Assembly: GCA_013696385.1 (NCBI GenBank)
Contig: JACCYR010000065.1
Location: forward strand, 1 to 17,194
DNA: 17,194 nt
Source of the DNA: Acidobacteriota bacterium
GTDB taxonomy: Bacteria > Acidobacteriota > Blastocatellia > Pyrinomonadales > Pyrinomonadaceae
Reading direction: 5' to 3'
The notes beneath the pieces are model-generated. The model saw only the letters and a program-made list of their open reading frames with translations, had not been told where the DNA came from and ran no database searches. Shown here in pieces: positions 6,468-13,505 of the stretch (position 1 is the stretch's first letter; the number at the start of each line of letters is the position of its first letter). The position numbers were made by a program, and so were the translations under genes.

Positions 6468-7781
6468 ATGAAAAGAATCTTTTTAACTTTTATTTTAATG
6501 ACATCTTTGCTGCTTTCCGTTGCCTGTGTGCAAAAAGGCAACGAAGGAGGCACGACAAATACCGGCGACACAATCAAAGTCGGCGTTTTTGCCGATTTGA
6601 GCGGAACGACGGCGAGTTTCGGGCAATCCACAAAAAACGGCATTGAACTTGCCGTTGAAGAAATCAACAATTCGGGCGGTGTTCTCGGCAAAAAAATTCA
6701 ATTGTTTGTAGAAGACGACCAGGGCAGACCGGAACAAGCCAAAACAGTCGTTTCCAAATTGATTAATCAGGACAAAGTGCAAGCCGTTCTCGGCGAAGTC
6801 GCTTCGACAAATTCGCTTGCCGCCGCGCCCGTCGCACAGGAAGCAAAAGTTCCGATGATTACGCCTTCGTCAACTAATCCGAAAGTTACGCAGGTCGGTG
6901 ATTACATTTTCCGCGTTTGTTTTATTGACCCGTTTCAAGGCGCGGTGATGGCAAAATACGCGGCAAATAATTTGAACGCCAAAACCGCTGCAATTTTCGG
7001 CGATGTGCAGTCAGATTACAGCAAAGGTTTGTCGGAAGTTTTCAAACAGGAGTTCGCCAAACTCGGCGGAAGAATTGTCAGCGAACAATCTTACGCGCAA
7101 ACCGACCCTGATTTTAAGGGACAATTAACCGCGATTCGCGCTACAAATCCCGATGTTATTTATGTTCCGGGTTATTATGGTCAAGTCGGAATCATCGCCA
7201 AACAAGCGCGTGAACTCGGAATGAATATACCTCTTTTAGGCGGCGACGGTTGGGATTCACCGGATCTTTGGAAACTCGGCGGCGAAGCGTTGAAAAATAC
7301 ATATATTTCCAATCACTATTCGGTTGAAAATCCTGCGCCCGATATTCAAAGTTTCGTCAAAGCCTATCAAGCGAAATTCGGTGCTAAACCCGATTCGCTG
7401 GCGGCTTTGGCTTACGACGCGGCGAAGGTTTTGGCGGACGCGCTCAAACGCGCCGGTTCAGCCGACCCGCAAAAATTGCGCGATGCGATTGCAAACACCC
7501 AAAATTTTAACGGCGTTACCGGAAAAATTACGATTAACGCTGAGCGTAATGCCGTTAAACCGGCAGTCGTTTTGGAACTCAATCCGGCTGTAAACAGTTT
7601 TATTTATAAAGACACCATTTATCCCGAAGGTATGAGTGCGCCAACTGCCGACACAAATACAAACGCCAATTCTTCAATGAATATGAATACAATGACGAAT
7701 GGAAATATGAATTCAAATATGAATATGTCAATGAATTCAAATGCGATAAATTCCAATGCAATGAATGCAAACACAAAATAA
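6468..7781 (+). CDS. livJ: Branched-chain amino-acid-type ABC transporter substrate-binding lipoprotein
   Basis: 437 residues. Residues 1-19 form a lipoprotein signal (KRIFLTFILMTSLLLSVA) with lipidation at C20; the lipobox has Ser at -3, slightly off consensus. The mature part is a type I periplasmic binding protein of the LivJ/LivK (HAAT) type: IKVGVFADLSGTTASFGQ, GIELAVEEINNSGGVLGKKI, the ligand-contact loop ITPSSTNPKVTQ (131-142), FQGAVMAKYAANNL and LAALAYDAAKVLADAL. It captures a branched-chain or related amino acid, amide or small ligand and passes it to LivH/LivM; specificity cannot be read. Unusually, after residue about 390 the protein ends in a 45-residue tail dominated by Asn, Met, Ser and Thr, with Asn at nearly every second position. 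Such Asn-rich segments normally link a lipid anchor to its domain, but here it is C-terminal. First gene of the operon. Confidence 0.95.
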   Translation: MKRIFLTFILMTSLLLSVACVQKGNEGGTTNTGDTIKVGVFADLSGTTASFGQSTKNGIELAVEEINNSGGVLGKKIQLFVEDDQGRPEQAKTVVSKLINQDKVQAVLGEVASTNSLAAAPVAQEAKVPMITPSSTNPKVTQVGDYIFRVCFIDPFQGAVMAKYAANNLNAKTAAIFGDVQSDYSKGLSEVFKQEFAKLGGRIVSEQSYAQTDPDFKGQLTAIRATNPDVIYVPGYYGQVGIIAKQARELGMNIPLLGGDGWDSPDLWKLGGEALKNTYISNHYSVENPAPDIQSFVKAYQAKFGAKPDSLAALAYDAAKVLADALKRAGSADPQKLRDAIANTQNFNGVTGKITINAERNAVKPAVVLELNPAVNSFIYKDTIYPEGMSAPTADTNTNANSSMNMNTMTNGNMNSNMNMSMNSNAINSNAMNANTK

Positions 7782-7792
7782 GTTTAAAGTCT

Positions 7793-7864
7793 GAAGTCCA
7801 AAATCAACGCTTGATTTTGGACTTCTAATTTCTGTCTTCTGATTTCTGTCTTCTGTCTTCTAAT
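7793..7864. repeat. Hairpin plus heptamer tract in the livJ-livH spacer
   Basis: Arms 7793-7807 and 7811-7825 form a perfect 15-bp stem with a CGC loop. The right arm continues directly into 7-bp units from 7823 to 7864: TTCTAAT, TTCTGTC, TTCTGAT, TTCTGTC, TTCTGTC, TTCTAAT. The tract ends 2 nt before the livH ATG and leaves no room for a normal Shine-Dalgarno. In RNA the very stable stem followed by a pyrimidine-rich tract could attenuate transcription or protect the livJ message. That effect is inference; the repeat is seen directly. Confidence 0.85.
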
Positions 7865-7866
7865 TT

Positions 7867-8784
7867 ATGGACACTTTTGTTCAGCAGCTTATCAACGGTC
7901 TGACCATCGGTTCGATTTACGCGCTGATTGCGCTCGGCTACACGATGGTCTACGGGATTTTGCGGCTTATCAATTTCGCGCACGGCGACGTTTTTATGGT
8001 CGGCGCATACACCGGATATATGCTGGCAATTCATTTAGGTTTTGCCTCAAGTCCGTCCATCATCGGTTTTGTTGTTGTGCTTTTCGGTTCGATGATAATT
8101 GCGGCAGTAATCGGAATGTTAATCGAACGGCTTGCCTATCGTCCGGTCAGAAAATATTCAAGAATGACGACGCTGATAACGGCGATAGGAATGTCGCTTT
8201 TTCTCGAATATATTTTTGTCGTTATTTTCTCCGGCACGCCGCGTGCTTTTCCGCAGCTTCTTCCAAGCGACAATTATACGCTTTTCGGCAACGCGACGAT
8301 AAACACTTCACAACTGCTGATTTTTGTCGTTTCGATTTTGCTGATGCTCGGTTTGCAATTCATCATTTTCAAAACGAAGGTCGGTAAAGCGATGCGAGCC
8401 GTTTCGTTTAATTTGAACTCAGCAAAATTAATGGGCGTGAATACCGATTTTGTTATTGCCTTTACGTTTGCGCTCGGTTCGGCACTGGCGGCGGCAGGCG
8501 GTGTTTTGGTCGCGCAATATAATCCGAAAATCGAACCTTTGATGGGACTTTTGATTGGTTTGAAGGCTTTCGTTGCCGCAGTTCTCGGCGGCATCGGAAA
8601 TATTCCGGGCGCGGTTTTGGGCGGTTTGCTGATTGGCGCGGCGGAAACGCTGGTTGTCGGTTACGGACAATATATCGGCATTCCTTCAACCTATCGTGAT
8701 GCGGTGGCGTTTGCAATTTTGATTCTGGTTCTTTTAATACGTCCGGCAGGTCTTTTGGGGTCGAATGTGCAGGAAAAAGTCTAG
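7867..8784 (+). CDS. livH: Branched-chain amino-acid-type ABC transporter permease LivH
   Basis: 305 residues, typical LivH length, and hydrophobic with about eight membrane segments. Family signatures are present: GLTIGSIYALIALGYTMVYGILRLINFAHGD near the N-terminus (INFAHGD at 35-41) and the cytoplasmic coupling helix KVGKAMRAVSFNLNSAKLMGVN (about 171-192) that contacts the ATPases. The end AVLGGIGNIPGAVLGGLLIGAAE and LLIRPAGLLG is also conserved. It pairs with LivM to form the inner-membrane channel. The ATG at 7867 matches family N-termini, but the 5' side is a heptamer tract rather than a purine-rich ribosome binding site. It is followed by the GATTTGC array and the four-helix-bundle gene instead of livM. 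Confidence 0.95.
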   Translation: MDTFVQQLINGLTIGSIYALIALGYTMVYGILRLINFAHGDVFMVGAYTGYMLAIHLGFASSPSIIGFVVVLFGSMIIAAVIGMLIERLAYRPVRKYSRMTTLITAIGMSLFLEYIFVVIFSGTPRAFPQLLPSDNYTLFGNATINTSQLLIFVVSILLMLGLQFIIFKTKVGKAMRAVSFNLNSAKLMGVNTDFVIAFTFALGSALAAAGGVLVAQYNPKIEPLMGLLIGLKAFVAAVLGGIGNIPGAVLGGLLIGAAETLVVGYGQYIGIPSTYRDAVAFAILILVLLIRPAGLLGSNVQEKV

Positions 8785-8785
8785 G

Positions 8786-8820
8786 GATTTGCGATTTGCA
8801 ATTTGCGATTTGCGATTGTT
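8786..8820 (+). repeat. GATTTGC heptamer array, left arm
   Basis: Five consecutive 7-bp units beginning 2 nt after the livH stop: GATTTGC, GATTTGC, AATTTGC, GATTTGC and a degenerate GATTGTT. Positions 8793-8813 are the exact reverse complement of 9251-9271, including the variant middle unit. The two arms flank the four-helix-bundle gene. Confidence 0.88.
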
Positions 8821-8841
8821 TGATAATCAAGCATTGGAGTT

Positions 8842-9195
8842 ATGACCGAAAAAGAACTTTTGCAACGGACGAAAACTTTTGCGTTAAGGGTTATTAAACT
8901 TGTCAATGCGTTACCAAATACTTCGGCTGGCAGAGCAATTGGCAACCAACTTATTCGGTCTGGAACTTCCGTAGCTTCAAATTATCGAGCGGCATGTCGC
9001 GGACGCTCAAAAGCAGAATTTATTGCTAAGTTGGGAACTGTCGAAGAAGAGGCAGATGAAAGTTGTTTATGGTTAGAATTAATAATTGAAAGCGGTTTAA
9101 TGGAAGAAAAATCAGTTGCCAGTCTGCTGCAAGAAGCAAGTGAACTAACGGCAATTTTTGCAAAATCAAGAATTTCGGCAAAGAGCAATAAGTAA
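8842..9195 (+). CDS. Four-helix-bundle protein (S23 / 23S rRNA intervening-sequence protein family)
   Basis: 117 residues, standard length. Family landmarks: TFALRVIKLVNALPNTSAGRAIGNQLIRSGTSVASNYRAA, then RGRSKAEFIAKLGTVEEEADESCLWLELI, and a third amphipathic region from LLQEASELTAIFAKS. Known relatives are encoded inside intervening sequences of bacterial 23S rRNA genes, and a structural relative (Avd) is an accessory of diversity-generating retroelements, where it forms a basic pentamer. The molecular role of free-standing members is not established. A GGAG at 8836-8839 lies only 2 nt before the ATG, an unusually short spacing. The gene splits an otherwise standard liv operon between livH and livM and is flanked by inverted GATTTGC heptamer arrays. 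No rRNA-like sequence surrounds it. Confidence 0.92.
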   Translation: MTEKELLQRTKTFALRVIKLVNALPNTSAGRAIGNQLIRSGTSVASNYRAACRGRSKAEFIAKLGTVEEEADESCLWLELIIESGLMEEKSVASLLQEASELTAIFAKSRISAKSNK

Positions 9196-9198
9196 ATC

Positions 9199-9278
9199 GC
9201 AAATTAATTGCCTTATAATTGCAAATGCGAGTAAGGCGAGCAAACAAATCGCAAATCGCAAATTGCAAATCGAAAATA
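9199..9278 (+). repeat. GCAAATC heptamer array, right arm, inverse of the left array
   Basis: Regular units run from 9244 to 9278: ACAAATC, GCAAATC, GCAAATT, GCAAATC, GAAAATA. Isolated units GCAAATT (9199-9205) and GCAAATG (9221-9227) lie nearer the four-helix-bundle stop. Positions 9251-9271 pair perfectly over 21 bp with 8793-8813. The array ends 5 nt before the livM ATG and replaces a Shine-Dalgarno. Confidence 0.87.
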
Positions 9279-9283
9279 AATAT

Positions 9284-10441
9284 ATGTCTTCTCTGGTGAA
9301 GAGTTTAATATTTGGAATCATCGTCATTGCGCTTCTTTACATTGTGAACGCGATGATGAGCAGCACTGGGTTTTTTGGTGCGGGAATTGACGATTATTCG
9401 GCGCGTCTGCTCGTGTTTATCGGCATTAACATCATTCTTGCCACGTCGCTGAATTTAATAAACGGTTTTACCGGACAATTTTCCATCGGACACGCCGGAT
9501 TTATGGCAGTCGGCGCGTATTCTTCAGCGTATTTTACCGTAACTTACGGCAGACAACTTGAAAGTGCGTTTTCGTCTTTGGGAGAATTGGGCGCAACAAG
9601 TGTTATTTTGCTAATTGCCGTCGTTATCGGCGCGATTGTCGCGGCTGTTGTCGGTTTGATTGTCGGCATTCCGTCGCTGCGTCTGCGCGGCGATTATCTG
9701 GCGATTGTAACGCTCGGTTTTGCTGAAATTATCCGCATTGTTATTCTAAATATTGACGCAGTTGGCGGCGCGACGGGTTATCAAGTTCCGGGTTATGCAA
9801 ATTTCCTCTGGATTGGAATTTTCGCCGTCATTACGGTTGTCGTCGTTCACAATATTGTCAAATCCGACGTGGGACGCGCACTTATTTCCATCCGCGAAGA
9901 CGAACTTGCGGCAGAAGCGATGGGCGTGAACACGACGCGCTACAAGGTCGTTTCATTCGTTATCAGTTCGGCTTTTGCGGGAATCGCGGGCGTTCTGTTC
10001 GCGCATTACAACAAATTTCTCAGCACCAACGATTTTCAATTTATCAAATCATTTGAAGTTATCATTATGATTGTGCTGGGCGGAATGGGTTCGATGACGG
10101 GCGCAATTATCGGCGCAATCGTCGTTACGCTGCTGCCTGAACTTCTGCGCCAACTTTCCTTTATCCAAGTTCCATTTATCCAAGTCGGTTCAAGCGGCGA
10201 AGTCTTACTTTCAAGCATTCCGCTTGACTCATTGCGGCTGGTTATCTTCGCTCTGATTTTGATTTTGACGATGATTCTGCGTCCACAGGGAATTTTCGGC
10301 ACGAAGGAATTCGGTTTGAATTGGCTGAAACGCCCGCGCAAAGAATCCGCCGGAGCGGAAACGGTTGGTGATAGCGAAGGCACTCCGATTGCTCAACAGA
10401 AAGAAGCAAAACGCTTGACAAGCGAGGAGGAAGACCAATGA
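9284..10441 (+). CDS. livM: Branched-chain amino-acid-type ABC transporter permease LivM
   Basis: 385 residues from the ATG at 9284. The reading frame stays open further upstream through the heptamer array, but that stretch translates to low-complexity QIANRKLQIEN and is not conserved, so I reject the longer start at 9158. LivM signatures: NLINGFTGQFSIGHAGFMAVGAY (57-79), IPSLRLRGDYLAIVTLGFAEIIRI (129-152), and the coupling helix SDVGRALISIREDELAAEAMGVN (194-216). About eight to ten membrane segments are expected. The C-terminal 35 residues are a charged, poorly conserved tail. It partners LivH in the membrane. The stop overlaps the livG start (ATGA), so the two are translationally coupled. 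There is no Shine-Dalgarno before the chosen ATG. Confidence 0.93.
   Translation: MSSLVKSLIFGIIVIALLYIVNAMMSSTGFFGAGIDDYSARLLVFIGINIILATSLNLINGFTGQFSIGHAGFMAVGAYSSAYFTVTYGRQLESAFSSLGELGATSVILLIAVVIGAIVAAVVGLIVGIPSLRLRGDYLAIVTLGFAEIIRIVILNIDAVGGATGYQVPGYANFLWIGIFAVITVVVVHNIVKSDVGRALISIREDELAAEAMGVNTTRYKVVSFVISSAFAGIAGVLFAHYNKFLSTNDFQFIKSFEVIIMIVLGGMGSMTGAIIGAIVVTLLPELLRQLSFIQVPFIQVGSSGEVLLSSIPLDSLRLVIFALILILTMILRPQGIFGTKEFGLNWLKRPRKESAGAETVGDSEGTPIAQQKEAKRLTSEEEDQ
10424..10430 (+). promoter_or_regulatory. Strong Shine-Dalgarno of livG
   Basis: GAGGAGG lies inside the livM 3' end, 7 nt before the livG ATG. It is by far the best ribosome binding site of the operon and contrasts with livH, livM and livF, which start directly behind repeat arrays. 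Confidence 0.8.
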
Positions 10442-11217
10442 GCGTTACCACCAACGGCAAATCTATTTTGCAAACTGATAAAGCGACAATTCGTTTCGGC
10501 GGACTCGTCGCCGTCAACGAACTCGACTGCGCGGTCAAACAAGGTGAGATTTATGGTTTAATCGGTCCGAATGGCGCGGGCAAAACGACGATTTTTAATC
10601 TTTTAACCGGCGTTTATGAACCGACTTCCGGCGACATAACTATCAATGGAACGCGCGTTAACGGCTTAAAACCGTATCAAATTTCGCGGCTCGGCGTTTC
10701 GCGTACATTTCAAAACATCAGACTTTTTCCGTCGATGAGCGTTTTGGAAAACGTCGTTACGGCTTGCCATCGCCACTCCAAACAAACGTTGCTTGACGGA
10801 ATTTTTCGGCTTCCGCGTTATTTCAAAGATGAAGCTGAACATCGCAAATTTGCCATGGAGTTGCTTGAAATTTTCGACCTTGCCAAATACAAGGATGAAG
10901 GCGGAACTTCTTTGCCTTACGGAAATCAGCGGCGGCTTGAAATCGTCCGCGCACTCGCCACGCGCCCAAATTTATTGCTTCTGGATGAACCGGCGGCGGG
11001 AATGAATCCAATTGAACAAGAAAATTTAACCGGCTTGATAAAGGAAATCCGCGACAGATTTAAGTTGACGATTGTTCTTGTCGAACACAATATGCGCGTC
11101 GTGATGGGCGTTTGCGATAGAATTCAAGTTGTCGATTATGGAAAATCTATTGCATTAGGATTACCGCAAGATATTAAAAACGACCCGAAAGTTATTGAGG
11201 CTTATTTGGGAGATTAG
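10438..11217 (+). CDS. livG: Branched-chain amino-acid-type ABC transporter ATPase LivG
   Basis: 259 residues, usual LivG length. Nucleotide-binding motifs: Walker A GPNGAGKT (43-50), LivG-specific RTFQNIRLFPSMSVLENV (89-106), the signature region LPYGNQRRLEIVRAL (159-173, where most relatives read LSYGQQ), Walker B LLLLDEP (179-185), and switch histidine H217 in VEHNM. It closes with DRIQVVDYGKSIALGLPQDI and VIEAYLGD. It hydrolyses ATP as a heterodimer with LivF on the cytoplasmic face of LivHM. The start overlaps the livM stop by four bases and has the strongest ribosome binding site in the operon. A hairpin of heptamers separates it from livF. Confidence 0.96.
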   Translation: MSVTTNGKSILQTDKATIRFGGLVAVNELDCAVKQGEIYGLIGPNGAGKTTIFNLLTGVYEPTSGDITINGTRVNGLKPYQISRLGVSRTFQNIRLFPSMSVLENVVTACHRHSKQTLLDGIFRLPRYFKDEAEHRKFAMELLEIFDLAKYKDEGGTSLPYGNQRRLEIVRALATRPNLLLLDEPAAGMNPIEQENLTGLIKEIRDRFKLTIVLVEHNMRVVMGVCDRIQVVDYGKSIALGLPQDIKNDPKVIEAYLGD

Positions 11218-11218
11218 T

Positions 11219-11287
11219 AACAGTTAGCAGTCAACAGTCATCAGTCAACAAAAGCTGATAACTGATAACTGATAACTGATAACTGTT
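11219..11287. repeat. Inverted heptamer hairpin filling the livG-livF spacer
   Basis: The left arm has four units of the form CAGTYAN (11221-11248) and the right arm four exact ATAACTG units (11258-11285). They pair as an imperfect stem of 31 positions (11219-11249 with 11257-11287), about 25 of them matched, with a 7-nt loop (11250-11256). The stem ends one base before the livF ATG at 11289, so the ribosome binding region lies inside the stem. No Shine-Dalgarno is seen. Confidence 0.87.
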
Positions 11288-11288
11288 T

Positions 11289-11993
11289 ATGCTTACTTTA
11301 GAAAACGTATCAGTAAATTACGGCGCAATCGAAGCGTTAACCGATATTTCATTAGAAGTCAATCAAGGCGAAGTTGTTACACTAATCGGCGCGAACGGCG
11401 CGGGAAAAACGACGACTTTGCGAACAATCACCGGACTTTTAGAGCCGCGAAACGGGCGCGTAACTTATGAAGGCACAGATATTAGCGGAATGGCAACGCA
11501 CAAACTTTTGCCGATGGGAATTGCGATGTCGCCCGAAGGTCGCGGCGTTTTCGCTAATTTAACCGTGCGCGAAAATCTGGATATGGGCGCATATATCCGC
11601 AAGGACAAGAAAAAAATTGTTGAAGATATGGAGCGTGGTTTTACGCTTTTTCCGCGCCTCAAGGAACGCGAAAAACAAAAAGCCGGAACGCTCTCTGGCG
11701 GCGAGCAGCAAATGCTGGCGATGGCACGAGCGATGATGTCGCGCCCGCGTTTATTGCTGCTTGATGAACCTTCGCTCGGACTTGCGCCGCTTCTCGTTCA
11801 CACAATTTTTGAAGCGATTGACAACATCCGCGCCGAAGGCACGACGATTTTATTAGTTGAACAAAACGCCTACGCCGCACTTCATCACTCTGATAGAGCT
11901 TACGTTTTAGAAACAGGAAGAATTGTAATGGAAGGCGACTCCCGCCAACTCGCCGCCGACCCGCGTGTCAAAGAAGCGTATTTGGGTGAATAA
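11289..11993 (+). CDS. livF: Branched-chain amino-acid-type ABC transporter ATPase LivF
   Basis: 234 residues, typical LivF length. Motifs: Walker A GANGAGKT (34-41), MSPEGRGVFANLTVRENL (80-97), ABC signature LSGGEQQMLAMARAMM (135-150), Walker B LLLLDEPSLGLAP (155-167), and LLVEQNAYAAL with Gln at the switch position (Q192), as is normal for LivF. It ends VKEAYLGE. It forms the second ATPase of the importer. It starts immediately after the heptamer hairpin, without a recognisable ribosome binding site, so expression may depend on coupling to livG or on RNA processing in the hairpin. It is the last gene of the operon; no clear intrinsic terminator follows within 100 nt. Confidence 0.96.
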   Translation: MLTLENVSVNYGAIEALTDISLEVNQGEVVTLIGANGAGKTTTLRTITGLLEPRNGRVTYEGTDISGMATHKLLPMGIAMSPEGRGVFANLTVRENLDMGAYIRKDKKKIVEDMERGFTLFPRLKEREKQKAGTLSGGEQQMLAMARAMMSRPRLLLLDEPSLGLAPLLVHTIFEAIDNIRAEGTTILLVEQNAYAALHHSDRAYVLETGRIVMEGDSRQLAADPRVKEAYLGE

Positions 11994-12284
11994 ATTCTTT
12001 TTGCAAATAATTTGAACAGGAAACAGAAATAAAAAAGATTAGTTGTATTTAGCAGATGTGAAAGCCTTATTTACTAATATGCCAATTAGCAGTTGAAAAT
12101 TTGGGTAATTAACCAACTTCTTTACTTTGCGAGCTTTGCGCCTTTGCATGAGAAAATTGTTTCACGCTCGTGACCGCTAAGGAGGCAAAGGAAACTCTGA
12201 TATTTCATCATTTTATTTCAACTCCTGATTCACATTAATCAGCATTTAATGTTTGCACTGCCTTTACAGAATTTATAAAAGATT
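11994..12284. other. 291-nt gene-free spacer between livF and the oxidoreductase
   Basis: The spacer lies between convergent genes. It is AT-rich, with no credible ORF on either strand (the reading frames crossing into 12239-12643 are shadows of the oxidoreductase) and no U-tailed stem after livF. Its only structured part is the CTTTGCG-type repeat at 12125-12191. Otherwise I see nothing in it. Confidence 0.6.
12125..12191 (+). repeat. Diverged CTTTGCG-family repeat copy
   Basis: Positions 12125-12151 match 4774-4800 at 24 of 27 bases, with the same 9- and 8-nt spacing of CTTTGCG cores. Downstream, a short palindrome (TCACG/CGTGA, 12162-12173) and GCAAAGG (12185-12191, complementary to CCTTTGC) look like a decayed opposite arm. 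This copy is intergenic. Confidence 0.75.
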
Positions 12285-13373
12285 TTAAGACCAATTAATT
12301 TCCGCTTGCAAATTTTGACATCGTGCCGCATCCAAAACTTTTTGCACTTTGCAGCCATCTTCAAAGGTCGCCGCGTTTTCAATTTCCGTTCTGCCTTCGC
12401 AGATGGCTTCAATAATTTTGGGCGCGAAACTCGTGAAACCACGTGAAAATCCCGTGTCGGGAATTCCCGCAATGGGTTCGTCAAAATCAACTTCAATTTC
12501 CCGCCAATCTTCGTCGTCTTTTTTTGCCAGAAAAATTTCGCCGCGATGTTCGACACGCATTGCGCCTTCCGTGCCGAAAAATTCGATGCGATTTTGATAT
12601 TTAGGATATTCGACCATCGAAACGGAAACGATTCCCGTTGCATCTTCGGTCAAATCGCCGTCGGCAAAACGTAAAATCAAATTCGCTTCGTCGTCGGTCG
12701 TTACTTGGCGCATTTCGCCGGATTTTCCGTCGCGCCGCTCTTTAACATGAGTTTGCAATTGGCAGAAAACGCTCGAAATTTCCGTGCTAAAAAACCAATG
12801 AAATGAATCAATAATATGCGAACCGATTGCGCCGAGCGCACCGCCGCCCTGCATTTCATCCGACCACCAATTCCAAGGCACTTCAAGTGTTCCGCGTGAA
12901 GCATTGCGAAAATTATATTTGGCGTGAATAATTTTTCCGATTTCACCGTCGCGCAGCATTTTTCGCGCTTTTTGTCTGCCGTTTTGGAAACGAAGTTCAA
13001 AGTCAACTAACGCCAAAACTTGTTTTTCCTGCGCTTTGTCCATCATTTCTCTTGCTTCGGCAACATTTATCGCCATCGGTTTTTCGCACAAAACGGCTTT
13101 GCCGCGCTCAAGCGCGAAAAGTGTCATTTCTTTGTGTAGATTGGGTGGAGTTGTAATGCAGATTAAATCAACGTCGTTGCGTTCGATTGTTTCCCGCCAA
13201 TTGTCCGTAAAATGTGTGATGTGGAAATCCTTCGCGGTTTTTTCCGCATTTTCAAGATGTCCGCTGGCAACTGAAACAATTTCCGCATTCGGTAAAGTTT
13301 GAAACGCGGGAATCTGCACTTTACGCGCAAAACCTGTTCCGATTATTCCGATTTTAACTTTTTCTTCCATCAT
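12285..13373 (-). CDS. Gfo/Idh/MocA family NAD(P)-dependent oxidoreductase
   Basis: 362 residues. The N-terminal Rossmann fold has KIGIIGTGFARKVQIPAF (7-24), followed by VDLICITTPPNLHKEM and the family hallmark CEKPMA (E97-K98-P99). The C-terminal alpha/beta domain carries GGGALGAIGSHIIDSFHWF with H186 and D189, the conserved G-x-x-x-H-x-x-D of these enzymes. K98 and H186 are the expected catalytic residues. Family members oxidise or reduce hydroxyls of sugars, inositols and related compounds using NAD(P). There is no sugar-metabolism neighbour, so the substrate is unknown. The gene starts ATGATG at 13373, about 130 nt after selB in the same direction; the spacer contains a TTTTTAC heptamer array. 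No Shine-Dalgarno is obvious. Confidence 0.93.
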   Translation of the reverse strand: MMEEKVKIGIIGTGFARKVQIPAFQTLPNAEIVSVASGHLENAEKTAKDFHITHFTDNWRETIERNDVDLICITTPPNLHKEMTLFALERGKAVLCEKPMAINVAEAREMMDKAQEKQVLALVDFELRFQNGRQKARKMLRDGEIGKIIHAKYNFRNASRGTLEVPWNWWSDEMQGGGALGAIGSHIIDSFHWFFSTEISSVFCQLQTHVKERRDGKSGEMRQVTTDDEANLILRFADGDLTEDATGIVSVSMVEYPKYQNRIEFFGTEGAMRVEHRGEIFLAKKDDEDWREIEVDFDEPIAGIPDTGFSRGFTSFAPKIIEAICEGRTEIENAATFEDGCKVQKVLDAARCQNLQAEINWS

Positions 13374-13457
13374 TAAAATTAAATCACGTTTTGGGTAGAG
13401 AAAAAAGTATTAAGATTTTTTCTTATTTTTCACATAAAACGGCAAGTTTTAAGAAAT

Positions 13458-13499
13458 TTTTTACTTTTTACTTTTGCCTTTTTACTTTTTACTTAATTA
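13458..13499. repeat. TTTTTAC heptamer array after selB
   Basis: Five in-phase 7-bp units from 13458 to 13492 (TTTTTAC, TTTTTAC, TTTTGCC, TTTTTAC, TTTTTAC), then a degenerate TTAATTA. It begins 6 nt beyond the selB stop. Unlike the other arrays it has no inverted partner of the same word nearby; an 8-bp stem of A/T-rich sequence lies at 13399-13423. Confidence 0.82.
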
Positions 13500-13505
13500 T
13501 CTTTC

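Noticed and set aside
8786..9278. Fragment of 23S rRNA around the four-helix-bundle gene
   Set aside because: The flanks are livH, livM and heptamers; no rRNA-like sequence is visible.
9158..9283. N-terminal extension of LivM from 9158
   Set aside because: The extension overlaps the four-helix-bundle gene and is translated repeat sequence. Conserved LivM homology begins after the ATG at 9284.
7823..11285. Heptamer arrays as a CRISPR array
   Set aside because: The units are 7 bp and contiguous, without unique spacers, and no cas gene is present.
12239..12643. Separate minus-strand ORF of 134 residues
   Set aside because: It overlaps the Gfo/Idh/MocA gene in another frame and its sequence resembles no family; it is a shadow.
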